DNA of 64,000 nt from Paracoccaceae bacterium (GTDB taxonomy: Bacteria; Pseudomonadota; Alphaproteobacteria; Rhodobacterales; Rhodobacteraceae), in contig JABURR010000063.1 in the NCBI GenBank assembly GCA_014762635.1, positions 62,001 to 126,000 of the forward strand. Direction: 5' to 3'. Made by a program: the position numbers and the translations under genes. Each line of letters begins with the position of its first letter. Within the stretch, counting starts at the first letter, position 1. The notes under the pieces were generated by a model that had not been told where the DNA came from, did not search any database, and worked only from the letters and a program-made list of their open reading frames with translations. Positions 32,875 through 41,321 of the stretch are shown piece by piece.

Positions 32875-33822
32875 ATGAGCCAGTTCAATCAACCCCTCGG
32901 CGGAAACGAGATGCCCCGGTTCGGCGGGCCCGCCACGATGATGCGCCTGCCCTCGCAGGACACCGCGGAAGGGCTGGATGCGTGTTTCGTGGGGACCCCG
33001 ATGGATATCGGCACGTCGAACCGCCCCGGCACGCGGCTTGGTCCGCGCCAGATCCGGGACGAAAGCCGCATGCTGCGCCCCTACAACATGGCCACCCGCG
33101 CCGCGCCGTTCGACAGCCTGCAGGTGGCAGATATCGGCGACGTCCCGATCAACACCTTCGATCTGAAGAAGAGCGTCGACATCATCACGGACCGCTACCG
33201 TGAAATCCTGTCGCACGGGACGATCCCTCTGACGCTCGGCGGCGATCACACGCTGACCTGGCCGATCCTGCGCGCCATCAAGGAACGTCACGGCCCCGTT
33301 GCCCTGATCCATGTCGATGCCCATGCCGATATCAACGAGCATATGTTCGGCGAGACGGTCGCGCATGGCTGCCCCTTCCGCCGTGCGTGGGAGGACGGCT
33401 GCCTGCAGAATGACAAGGTGTTCCAGATCGGCCTGCGGGGCACCGGCTATGCGCCCGAGGATTTCGACTGGGGGCGGGACAAGGGCTGGACCGTCATCCA
33501 GGCCGAAGACTGTTGGTACAAATCGCTCGCTCCGCTGATGGAACAGGTGCGCGATACGATCGGCAATGCACCCGTCTACCTCAGCTTCGACATCGACAGC
33601 CTCGATCCGGCCTTCGCGCCGGGGACCGGCACAGTCGAGCCCGGCGGCCTGACCACTTGGCAGGCGCTCGAGATCGTGCGGGGCTGCGCGGGGCTGAACC
33701 TCGTTGGGTGCGACCTTGTCGAAGTGTCTCCGCCCTATGATCCTTCGGGCAACACCGCGCTGATCGGAGCGAACCTCTTGTTCGAGATGCTCTGCGCCCT
33801 GCCTGGTGTAAAGCGCGGCTGA
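32875..33822 (+). CDS. Ureohydrolase (agmatinase/guanidinoacid hydrolase type)
   Basis: A 315-residue arginase-fold enzyme with a binuclear Mn2+ site: GGDHTLTWP, HVDAHADIN and SFDIDSLDPAFAPGTGT hold all the expected His/Asp ligands. It hydrolyses a guanidino compound to urea and an amine or amino acid. The N-terminus (EMPRFGGPATMMRLP) resembles guanidinopropionase/guanidinobutyrase as much as agmatinase, so the substrate is uncertain. It is a single-gene unit with no urease or transporter next to it. Confidence 0.9.
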   Translation: MSQFNQPLGGNEMPRFGGPATMMRLPSQDTAEGLDACFVGTPMDIGTSNRPGTRLGPRQIRDESRMLRPYNMATRAAPFDSLQVADIGDVPINTFDLKKSVDIITDRYREILSHGTIPLTLGGDHTLTWPILRAIKERHGPVALIHVDAHADINEHMFGETVAHGCPFRRAWEDGCLQNDKVFQIGLRGTGYAPEDFDWGRDKGWTVIQAEDCWYKSLAPLMEQVRDTIGNAPVYLSFDIDSLDPAFAPGTGTVEPGGLTTWQALEIVRGCAGLNLVGCDLVEVSPPYDPSGNTALIGANLLFEMLCALPGVKRG

Positions 33823-34006
33823 AGGCCTGAAAATTGAGGCGAAGGCCAACTGGTGACATGCCAGTCTTCACCATGTCCTACTGCCCCACTTCTCTCCGAA
33901 GCATGACGTTGGATGGCCCTGGCGGTCTGCCAGGGTCAGGCGAGTGATTGATTGTTTGGGCGTAACGTGTTGGATGGCTGCTGAAAAAAACGAAAACGAG
34001 GAAGCA

Positions 34007-35161
34007 ATGACCGAGACGCCCAACCTGTTCCGACCGTTGAAACTGCGCGGCATCGAAACGCGCAACCGCGTCGTGATTTCGCCCATGTGCCAGTACGCCG
34101 CTCACGAGGGTCACATGGATGATTGGCACCTGGTCAACCTGGGGCGCTTTGCCATTGGCGGTGCGGGCATCGTGTTCACCGAGGCCTCAGCGGTGCAGAA
34201 GGGCGGCCGGATCACTCATGGCTGCCCCGGCATCTGGACCGACAGCCAGATCCCCGGACATGCGCGCGTGGCGCAATTCGCGCTGCGCAACGGGGCGATC
34301 CCGGCGATCCAGCTTGGGCACGCTGGCCGGAAATCTGGGATGCAGCGCCCCTGGTTCGGGAATGGGCCGCTGAACGAGGCCGACTTCGAGCGGGGCGACA
34401 TGCCCTGGACCCCCGTCGGCCCATCCGCAATCCCGGTGGGCGAGGGCTGGCCGGAGCCTCATGAGTTGTCGGCGGCGGAAATTGCCAAGTTGGTCGAGGA
34501 CTATGTTTCGGCCACGCGGCGCGCGCTGGAGGCGGGCTACAAGATTGTCGAGATCCACGGCGCGCATGGCTACCTCGTGCACAGCTTCCTGTCGCCGTTG
34601 GCCAACCAGCGGTCGGACCAATACGGTGGCGACCTTCGCGGCCGAATGCGGCTCGCCTTGGAGATCGCGGAGGCCGTCCGCGGCGCCTTGCCCGACGATA
34701 TCCCGCTGTTCTTCCGGACGTCTGCTGTTGACGGCGCTCCGGGTGGCTGGTCGCTGGACGACACGGTGGTGCTGGCCCGCGAACTGCGCGCGCTGGGCGT
34801 CGACGTGATGGACTGCTCCTCGAGCGGGATTGCCGGCGCGGCGACCGCCAGCGGGGGGCAGAAGCGGCAACCGGGATTCCAGGTTCCCTATGCCGAGCGG
34901 GTTCGCAAAGAGGTCGACATGCCCACCATGGCCGTCGGGCTGATCACCCATCCGGTGCAGGCCGAGGCGATCCTGTCCGAGGGGCGCGCCGATCTCATCG
35001 CCATCGCGCGCGAGGCCCTAGTGGATCCCATGTGGGCACTTCATGCCGCGCGGGATCTTGGGCATGACACTGAGTTTGCCACCTGGCCGGAACAGTCCGG
35101 TTGGTGGCTGGCCGGGCGGCAGCGGACGTCTGACTTCTACGACCCCGAAACGCAGGGATAG
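34007..35161 (+). CDS. NADH:flavin oxidoreductase / Old Yellow Enzyme
   Basis: A 384-residue FMN-dependent TIM-barrel ene-reductase of the NamA/YqjM type. FMN and substrate contacts are ISPMCQYAAHEGHMDDWH, QLGHAGRKSG, EIHGAHGYLVHSFLSPLANQRSDQYGG and the C-terminal phosphate-binding GLITHP and IAIAREALVDP. It reduces activated C=C bonds of enones and similar electrophiles. The ATG at 34007 follows GAGGAAG. It is monocistronic and ends in a 12-bp perfect hairpin. Confidence 0.9.
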   Translation: MTETPNLFRPLKLRGIETRNRVVISPMCQYAAHEGHMDDWHLVNLGRFAIGGAGIVFTEASAVQKGGRITHGCPGIWTDSQIPGHARVAQFALRNGAIPAIQLGHAGRKSGMQRPWFGNGPLNEADFERGDMPWTPVGPSAIPVGEGWPEPHELSAAEIAKLVEDYVSATRRALEAGYKIVEIHGAHGYLVHSFLSPLANQRSDQYGGDLRGRMRLALEIAEAVRGALPDDIPLFFRTSAVDGAPGGWSLDDTVVLARELRALGVDVMDCSSSGIAGAATASGGQKRQPGFQVPYAERVRKEVDMPTMAVGLITHPVQAEAILSEGRADLIAIAREALVDPMWALHAARDLGHDTEFATWPEQSGWWLAGRQRTSDFYDPETQG

Positions 35162-35173
35162 GCGGCGCCCCAA

Positions 35174-35210
35174 GTCCATCCCGCATTGGCTTGGCTCGTG
35201 CGGGATGGAC
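35174..35210 (+). terminator. Strong hairpin after the Old Yellow Enzyme gene
   Basis: A perfect 12-bp inverted repeat (GTCCATCCCGCA at 35174-35185, TGCGGGATGGAC at 35199-35210) with a 13-nt loop begins 12 bp after the stop. There is no T run. It may terminate the upstream message or form the first element of the structured leader that follows. Confidence 0.5.
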
Positions 35211-35220
35211 AGGTGCCGAA

Positions 35221-35340
35221 CTGGCGTTGCGCCAGTCTCGGTCCGGCTTCGGACCGCTTGCCTGAGGATCGGGGCGCCGAGACGCTGGCGCCAGTCTGAT
35301 TGATCCCTAGGATGGTGTGAGACGACACCCCATCCTGAGG
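35221..35340 (+). promoter_or_regulatory. Structured leader upstream of the SDMT-like methyltransferase
   Basis: Successive hairpins fill this stretch: CTGGCG/CGCCAG (35221-35235), CGGTCCG-GCTT-CGGACCG (35239-35256) and GGATGG/CCATCC beside the ribosome-binding site (35310-35335). In addition, GCCAGTCTCGG (35231-35240 region) can pair with CCGAGACGCTGGC (35277-35289), giving mutually exclusive folds. This is consistent with a cis-acting RNA controlling the next gene; it matches no riboswitch class that I can name. Confidence 0.35.
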
Positions 35341-35350
35341 AGACGCCCGG

Positions 35351-36169
35351 ATGACAGAGCCAGACACGAATGCGGCCCGCGCGGCGGACTACTACAACAC
35401 ACAGGACGTGGCGGATTTCTACCGGCTGCTCTGGGGTGGGGCCGACATCCATATCGGCCTTTACCGAACGGGGGAGGAGAGCGTCGCCGATGCCTCCCTC
35501 GCGATGACGCGCCACCTGCTTTCCGTGGCCGGTATCAAGGCGGGCGACCGGGTTCTCGATATCTCCTGCGGCTACGGCGGGACCCTGGGAGAACTGGCCC
35601 GGATGGGGTGCCATGCCCGGGGGCTGGATATCTCGAAGCTATGCGTGGACGAGGCGCGCAAGGCGATGGACCGGGACGGCCTGGCGGACAGGGTGACGGT
35701 CGACGTGGGAGACTTCCACCAGATCGAGAGCGCCGACGGCGCCTGGGACGCCTGCGTCTGCCAGGAATCGATCATCCATTCCAACGACCGGCCAAGGGTA
35801 TTTTCCGAGGTCTTCCGGGTTCTGCGGCCGGAAGGGACATTTGCCTTTTCCGACATCCTGACAGCAGAAGGGGCGGACATGGCCAAGGTGAGTTCCGCCT
35901 TCGAGCGTCTGGGCGCCCAGGTCGGTGCGACACCCCGAACCTATTATGAGATGGCCCAAGAGGCCGGGTTCGAAATTCTCCACTCCGAGGAGCGGCCGCA
36001 TGATATCGCGGCACATTACGACCGACTGGCAGAGCTTCTCGAGACGCCTGTCGAGGGGCTCGACCCCGAGGCCGCGACCCGGATCGCCGCGAGTATCGCC
36101 CGATGGCAGGAAGCACTGGCGGGTAGGCATATCACCTGGGCCTGTTTTGTGGCGCGCAAGCCGGGGTAG
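35351..36169 (+). CDS. SAM-dependent methyltransferase, sarcosine/dimethylglycine type
   Basis: A 272-residue class I methyltransferase. The N-terminal YYNTQDVADFYRLLWGGADIH-like region, ending IHIGLY, is the hallmark of sarcosine/dimethylglycine methyltransferases, which make glycine betaine. The SAM-binding motif is VLDISCGYGGTLGELA, with ARGLDIS and the acidic loop following. GAGGAG precedes the start at 35351. Betaine synthesis for osmoprotection is the favoured role; methylation of another small amine is possible because no glycine methyltransferase partner is adjacent. A structured leader precedes it. Confidence 0.85.
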   Translation: MTEPDTNAARAADYYNTQDVADFYRLLWGGADIHIGLYRTGEESVADASLAMTRHLLSVAGIKAGDRVLDISCGYGGTLGELARMGCHARGLDISKLCVDEARKAMDRDGLADRVTVDVGDFHQIESADGAWDACVCQESIIHSNDRPRVFSEVFRVLRPEGTFAFSDILTAEGADMAKVSSAFERLGAQVGATPRTYYEMAQEAGFEILHSEERPHDIAAHYDRLAELLETPVEGLDPEAATRIAASIARWQEALAGRHITWACFVARKPG

Positions 36170-36191
36170 GGCGTCAGTCTCTCACCACAGG

Positions 36192-37019
36192 CTACCCAAC
36201 GTCCAAGACCCTGGTCACGGCCCCGGCGCGGTTCAACATGGTGTCGCGGTTCCACCACACCACCACGGCGGCGACGGCGCCGAGGATCCACGTGTCCCAC
36301 GGTTGCGCATCCGGCCAGAACGGGATGATGAGTTGCCAATGGAACATCATCGGCCAGAACAGGCTTCCCCTTGTCTGGTTGAAGATCGGCGTCACGAGGA
36401 TGGCCACGACCACGTTGCCGACGAAGAACGGCAGGAAGTTCCAGGTGGCGTAGACCGTGCCGGACAGGAAGAACGCGGGCAGGTGCCAGGTGCCCCAGAT
36501 CGCTCCGATCAGGGCGCCCGCCCAGAGCGGCGCCATGCGCCTTTGCAGCAGGGGCTGCAAAACCCCGCGCCAACCGAATTCCTCGACCGGTCCGAGAAAG
36601 AGCATGAGGACCATGAGCGCCGCCAGCGGACCCGCCCCTTCGGGTGGGAGAGGGGCCAGAACCGGACCACCTTTGAGAAGCGAGCCTGCTGCATAGACGA
36701 GGGGCAGGACGACAAGGATGAACCCCAGCCAGCCCTTCGAGATGCGCCAGAGCCGGACGCGCAAGACCAGGGCGCGCACCCCCGTCCAACCTGCGTGGGC
36801 GAACACCACGACGAGGCCCGAGATCGCCGGTGACCATGTGGCCAGGAAATACAAGGGATGCGACCCGCTGATCGCGCCGAACATCCTGACGGCCTGATCC
36901 GGGAACAGGATGTAGAACCCCGCTACCCCCCAGGTGATCCCGAAGGTCAGGATGAGAAAGGGCAGAACAGCCCGCACCGGGATCGTGTCCGGGGTCTCTT
37001 CGGAAACGCTTCGCTCCAT
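36192..37019 (-). CDS. CPBP-family intramembrane protease
   Basis: A 275-residue membrane protein with about eight hydrophobic segments. The CPBP (CAAX protease/bacteriocin-processing) motifs are PVEEFGWRGVLQP (EExxxR) near residue 150 and WHLPAFF, with a further His in MFHWQLI. These build the putative Glu/His active site in the membrane. The ATG at 37019 has GGGGG at good spacing; 37049 is an alternative. In bacteria such proteins are linked to peptide maturation, immunity or unknown roles. It stands alone, convergent with the methyltransferase gene. Confidence 0.85.
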   Translation of the reverse strand: MERSVSEETPDTIPVRAVLPFLILTFGITWGVAGFYILFPDQAVRMFGAISGSHPLYFLATWSPAISGLVVVFAHAGWTGVRALVLRVRLWRISKGWLGFILVVLPLVYAAGSLLKGGPVLAPLPPEGAGPLAALMVLMLFLGPVEEFGWRGVLQPLLQRRMAPLWAGALIGAIWGTWHLPAFFLSGTVYATWNFLPFFVGNVVVAILVTPIFNQTRGSLFWPMMFHWQLIIPFWPDAQPWDTWILGAVAAVVVWWNRDTMLNRAGAVTRVLDVG

Positions 37020-37291
37020 CGCAGCCCCCCAAGCTGAGCCCTTTGCCAATGCGGTTCTCTAGAAGGCTTTGCCTGGCCTGTCTGTGACGTGGATCAAACT
37101 GCCCCTCGGGAGCCGGGAGTTCATTTGGACATCGCTCCGACATCAAGGCGGGTCGCTCACGCTCTCCACACAAAAAGGTGTGAAATTTCAGTGGGAAACA
37201 CCCGAGCATGTGTTTTGCGCGTGACGTCCCGCCGGGCTTATGTCGTCCACGTCGCCCGACGACAGACCCCAAACCGAAGGATACACACAAG

Positions 37292-37882
37292 ATGAAACTC
37301 AGCGCGCTTCTGGCCGCCACGGCACTCGGCCTGATGTCGACCGCCGCCATGGCTGGCACCTATTCGGTCACCGTGACCAACAACATGGACGAAGAACTGC
37401 TTGCGCCGATCCTGATCACCGACGCCAAGTACGACACCGAGATCTTCGACATGAGCTACGTCACGCCCGAGGCCGAGCACCAGATCCTGACCGGCGATCC
37501 GGCCCAACTGGCGGCCCGGATCGGCCCCGATGCGATGGTGGGCCATGGAACCGACGGACCTCCGGGCGTGCTGCTGGCTGCTGGAAAGTCGGTGACATTC
37601 GAGATCACGACCGAGGCGACCTCGCTCCGGGTTCTGTCCATGGTCGCGCCGACCATGGTGCCGGACAACTACGTGTCCGCCGTCATCGACCTCGGCATGG
37701 ACGGGATGATGGCCCATACGCTGGATCGCTTCGACATCGGCCATGACGAGGGAACGAAGACCGTCACGCCCGTTGGTGAGGCGGTGGCCACGGTCGAATT
37801 CCACGAGAAGATGGACGGGATGGAAGGGATGGACGAAATGAAGTCGATGGACGGCATGGAGCCGGATGAGAAGATGAACTGA
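37292..37882 (+). CDS. Exported spondin-domain protein with Met-rich tail
   Basis: A 196-residue exported protein. Residues 1-22 are a signal peptide (MKLSALLAATALGLMSTAAMA). The mature part fits the spondin-type beta-sandwich (YSVTVTNNMDEELLAPILI, TPEAEHQILTGDP). The last 25 residues are rich in Met, Asp and Glu (EKMDGMEGMDEMKSMDG), a composition seen in copper- or metal-binding tails. The start at 37292 follows AAGGA. No linked operon gene. Function is unknown; metal binding in the periplasm is a guess from the tail. Confidence 0.8.
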   Translation: MKLSALLAATALGLMSTAAMAGTYSVTVTNNMDEELLAPILITDAKYDTEIFDMSYVTPEAEHQILTGDPAQLAARIGPDAMVGHGTDGPPGVLLAAGKSVTFEITTEATSLRVLSMVAPTMVPDNYVSAVIDLGMDGMMAHTLDRFDIGHDEGTKTVTPVGEAVATVEFHEKMDGMEGMDEMKSMDGMEPDEKMN

Positions 37883-38093
37883 CCGCTTCGAATATCCCGA
37901 CGCACCAGGGGCGCCAGTCGGCGCCCCTATCGCTATCGAGGTGCCGAAACGGATCCGACGGCCGTTGCAAGATTTTCGGCCCCTTCGGTCATCGGCATCG
38001 GCTTGGGTCCAACGTCCGGCCTCCGGCATCGAATGGCATGCGTGTCACTTCCTCAAATCACATTGATCACCGTTTTCTTCCTTTCCAAGCTTC

Positions 38094-38099
38094 TATAAT
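38094..38099 (+). promoter_or_regulatory. Consensus -10 element TATAAT
   Basis: A perfect TATAAT lies 11 bp upstream of the small frame at 38110 and 253 bp upstream of the MFS gene. No convincing -35 is seen at 16-18 bp. It may drive the MFS transcript. Confidence 0.3.
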
Positions 38100-38109
38100 G
38101 TAAGAAGAA

Positions 38110-38352
38110 ATGCGGATTTCTTCCGGTTCTTTCCCAAAAGGAACGCTCAACTTGCACGCAGAATCGCGGCCTCTGGGTATTTCACGTGATAATCTCGCCG
38201 CGGCCGGGATTTACTGCGAGCAAACAGGCCTGCTGGACATTCTTGAAATGCCCCCGCGGGTGGCGCGGTTCGACAAGGCCGCGTCGATCTCCAAGAACAT
38301 GGCCTGTGGCTGCGCCGGACTGCATATCCCCGGTCCGCGGCGAGATTTCTGA
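38110..38352 (+). CDS. Small hypothetical protein, doubtful
   Basis: An 80-codon frame just after a TATAAT element. Its TGA overlaps the MFS start codon (TGATG), the arrangement expected of translational coupling. The protein has a CGC cluster (MACGCAGLHIPG) and no recognised domain. The Shine-Dalgarno is weak (AGAAGA). It could be a real small gene, a leader peptide or the remnant of a larger gene. Confidence 0.3.
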   Translation: MRISSGSFPKGTLNLHAESRPLGISRDNLAAAGIYCEQTGLLDILEMPPRVARFDKAASISKNMACGCAGLHIPGPRRDF

Positions 38353-39587
38353 TGCCGCGCGTTTCGATGGCCGCCGAAACCCCTGCTCAGCGTGACCTGG
38401 AAGAGAGCATCGGCTCGCGCTGGCCGGTGCTTTTCGGCGTCTGGCTGGTCTATTTCTGTTTCGGGGTGATCACCGCGTCGATGGCGCCGCTGGTGGCCCC
38501 GATCCGGGCCGAGCTTGGTATCAGCACCGGCACGATGGGCCTGATCCTCGGCGCCTGGCCTGTGACCTACATCCTCTTCGCCATCCCCTGCGGGATGCTG
38601 CTGGATCATATCGGGGCGCGCCGGATGCTGGCCCTGTCGGCGGTGCTGATGGCAGTTTCCGCCCTGGCGCGCGGTTTTGCCGATACCCCCCTGATGCTGG
38701 GCCTTGCGGTCGCGCTGTTCGGGGTGGGCGGCCCGATGATCTCGGTCGGGGCGCCCATGGTGATCACTCGGCTCTACGAAGGGCAGGCCCGATCAACCGC
38801 GATGGGTCTCTATGTGACCGGGCCCTACCTGGGCGGGCTGACCGCGCTGGCCATTACCAATAGCCTCGTTATGCCGCTGGTGGGTCAGGAGTGGCGGGCC
38901 GTCATGATGGTCTATGCCGGGGCCGTGCTTTTCAGCGGGCTGGTCTGGTACCTGCTGTCGGCGCGTATGGGTCGGCGGGGCGCGGGAGCCGACGCCAAGA
39001 AATACGACCCGGCGGCTTTTCTCGAGATCGCGGCTCTCCGCAAGGTACAGATCCTGCTGGCGATCAGCGTCGGGATCTTCTTCATCAATCACGGGTTCAA
39101 CAACTGGATGCCTGAAATCCTGCGCAGCCGCGGGTTCTCGGCAGTCGCGGCGGGCTACTGGGCCGCGATCCCGCCTGCAATCGGCATCCTGGGGGTTCTG
39201 GTGATCCCGCGGCTGGCCACGCCTGCCCGACGGTTGAAGATGATGGCGGGCCTCTTCGTCTCGGTCTTCCTGGCCAGCCTTCTGCTGCAAACGGGGTCCA
39301 GGGAACTTCTAGCCGGAGGCTTGATGCTGCAGGGCCTCGCACGAGGATCAATGATGACACTCGCCATCATGATCCTCATGGACCTGCCCGGCATTCCGCA
39401 GGATCGGTTGGGTCTGGCAGGTGGGCTGTTCTTCACTGCCGCGGAAGTCGGTGGCGTCCTCGGCCCGGTGGCCTTTGGCTTGCTCGCGCCGCTGGCAGAG
39501 GGCTTCGTTGTGCCCCTGGCGGCTGTCTCCGTGCTTTGCGTCGGGCTGTTGGTGCTTCTGGTCCGCCTTCAGAACCCCACGACCTGA
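38352..39587 (+). CDS. MFS transporter
   Basis: A 411-residue major facilitator with about twelve membrane segments. The loop 2-3 signature is GMLLDHIGARRML and the segment 4 region reads LFGVGGPMISVGAPMVI. It resembles CynX/NimT-type or other anion/drug porters, but the substrate is not readable. The first ATG (38352) overlaps the stop of the preceding small frame; Met6 (38367) is an alternative. The gene overlaps the convergent gamma-glutamyltransferase gene by 19 bp. Confidence 0.85.
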   Translation: MPRVSMAAETPAQRDLEESIGSRWPVLFGVWLVYFCFGVITASMAPLVAPIRAELGISTGTMGLILGAWPVTYILFAIPCGMLLDHIGARRMLALSAVLMAVSALARGFADTPLMLGLAVALFGVGGPMISVGAPMVITRLYEGQARSTAMGLYVTGPYLGGLTALAITNSLVMPLVGQEWRAVMMVYAGAVLFSGLVWYLLSARMGRRGAGADAKKYDPAAFLEIAALRKVQILLAISVGIFFINHGFNNWMPEILRSRGFSAVAAGYWAAIPPAIGILGVLVIPRLATPARRLKMMAGLFVSVFLASLLLQTGSRELLAGGLMLQGLARGSMMTLAIMILMDLPGIPQDRLGLAGGLFFTAAEVGGVLGPVAFGLLAPLAEGFVVPLAAVSVLCVGLLVLLVRLQNPTT

Positions 39588-41164
39588 CCGTCCTTTCGGG
39601 GTTCCGATCCCCCGGCGTAGGCGCCGTTGTCGAGACGGTAGATCAGTTGCGCGCCGCCGAAGCCGAAGGCATTGTCTGGGGCTTCCATCTCCAGGGCGTG
39701 TCCCATGTCCCGCAGCTTTGTCAGGGTCGCTTCTGGAAGGGTTGTTTCGCAGGCCACGCCGAGGCCCTCGGTCACCCGCCAGCGCGGGGCGTCGGCGGCC
39801 ATCTGGGGATCCTGCCCCCAAAGCTGCGTCCGCAATGTCATCTGCAGATGACCTTGGGCCTGCATCGGGCCGCCCATGACGCCGAAACTCATCAGCGGCT
39901 CTCCCCCCGACATCAGGAATGCCGGGATGATGGTGTGGAACGGCCGCTTGTTCGGCGCGACGACATTCTGACTGCCCAGGTCCAGCGAGAAGCCCGCGCC
40001 GCGGTTCTGCAGGTGAATGCCGGTTCCCGGCACCGTCACGCCCGAGCCGAAGCCCGCGTAGTTCGACTGGATAAACGAGACCATCATCCCCGAGGCGTCC
40101 GCCGCTGTCAGGTAGACCGTGCCGCCCTTCTTGGGCGCCCCGGCGCCGAAGTCGGTGGCCTTGCCGGTGTCGATCAGCTTCGCGCGCTCGGCCAGGTAGC
40201 CATCGTCGAGCATGTCGTCCACGGTGACCTGGGTCATGTGCTCGATATCCGTGACGAAGGTCTCGGTGTCGCGCAGCGCCAGCTTCATCGCCTCAATCTG
40301 CAGATGGAAGGCTTGCGGATCATCCGCATCCAGGTCGCGGATATTCGTGTGTTCGAGGATGCCCAGCGCCATCAGGGCCGCGATCCCCTGACCGTTGGGC
40401 GGGATCTCGTGCAGCGTCACATCGTCGAAGCTGCGCGAGATGGTCCCGCACCAGTCCGCCTTGTGCGCGGCCAGATCGGAAACCCTGAGCGCCGCGCCGT
40501 GCTCGATGGCGAAAGCCTCGATGGTCTCGGCCAACTCCCCCTCGTAGAAGGCGCATCCCTTGGTTTCGGCGATCAGGCGCAGGGTGCGTGCCATGGCGGG
40601 GTTGGCGAAGATTTCCCCGGCTGCCGGGGCCTTGCCGCCGGGCAGGAAATTGGCGGCAAACCCGGGCTGATCGGCCAGCGCCTTGCCGCCCCGCGCCCAG
40701 AGGCTGGCGATGACGGGCGAGACGGGGAAGCCGGTTTCCGCATAGGTGATCGCGGGTTCGAAAAGCTGCGCGAAGGGCAGCTTGCCGAACCGTTCCGACA
40801 GCGCGACCCAGCCCGAGACGGCGCCGGGCACGGTGACGCTTTCCCAGCCGCGATAGGGAACCGAGTCCATCCCGGCGAAACGCTCCGCGCTCCAGCCCGC
40901 GGGCGACCGCCCCGAGGCATTCAGCCCGTGCAGCTCGGATCCGTCCCACAGGATCGCGAAGGCGTCCGAGCCAAGCCCGCAGCCTGTCGGCTCCACCAGC
41001 GTCAGCGTGATCGCCGTGGCGATGGCCGCGTCCACGGCATTGCCGCCCCGCGTCAGCATCGACAGCCCGGCCTGAGCGGCGAGCGGCTGGCTGGTCGCCA
41101 CCATGTTGCGCGCGATGACGGACGAGCGGCGGGACGGGTAGTGATGGTGGGTGCGAAGCTGCAT
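39569..41164 (-). CDS. Gamma-glutamyltransferase family protein (YwrD-like)
   Basis: A 531-residue Ntn-hydrolase of the gamma-glutamyltranspeptidase family. The self-cleavage site and nucleophilic Thr are in KKGGTVYLTAAD (about residue 341); the large subunit has NMVATSQPLAAQAGL and GGNAVDAAIATA, and the small subunit has GGPMQAQGHLQM. There is no signal peptide from the ATG at 41164, so it is probably cytoplasmic, like YwrD or gamma-glutamyl-compound hydrolases of catabolic clusters. It is followed (convergent) by the MFS gene and preceded by the acetamidase gene on the same strand. It may hydrolyse a gamma-glutamyl intermediate; this is inference. Confidence 0.88.
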   Translation of the reverse strand: MQLRTHHHYPSRRSSVIARNMVATSQPLAAQAGLSMLTRGGNAVDAAIATAITLTLVEPTGCGLGSDAFAILWDGSELHGLNASGRSPAGWSAERFAGMDSVPYRGWESVTVPGAVSGWVALSERFGKLPFAQLFEPAITYAETGFPVSPVIASLWARGGKALADQPGFAANFLPGGKAPAAGEIFANPAMARTLRLIAETKGCAFYEGELAETIEAFAIEHGAALRVSDLAAHKADWCGTISRSFDDVTLHEIPPNGQGIAALMALGILEHTNIRDLDADDPQAFHLQIEAMKLALRDTETFVTDIEHMTQVTVDDMLDDGYLAERAKLIDTGKATDFGAGAPKKGGTVYLTAADASGMMVSFIQSNYAGFGSGVTVPGTGIHLQNRGAGFSLDLGSQNVVAPNKRPFHTIIPAFLMSGGEPLMSFGVMGGPMQAQGHLQMTLRTQLWGQDPQMAADAPRWRVTEGLGVACETTLPEATLTKLRDMGHALEMEAPDNAFGFGGAQLIYRLDNGAYAGGSEPRKDGQVVGF

Positions 41165-41321
41165 CTTCAGGTCTCCCGATGGTTCAGGACGCAAGCGGCG
41201 TGGTGAAGGATTGCGACACGACGCCCGTCCGGTCCGATCTTGACGGAATGAAGCCTCGACCATGATTGGCAATCGTACAGACAAAGTGCGGGGGTGGTCG
41301 ACGGGGTCTGTGATCCGGAGG

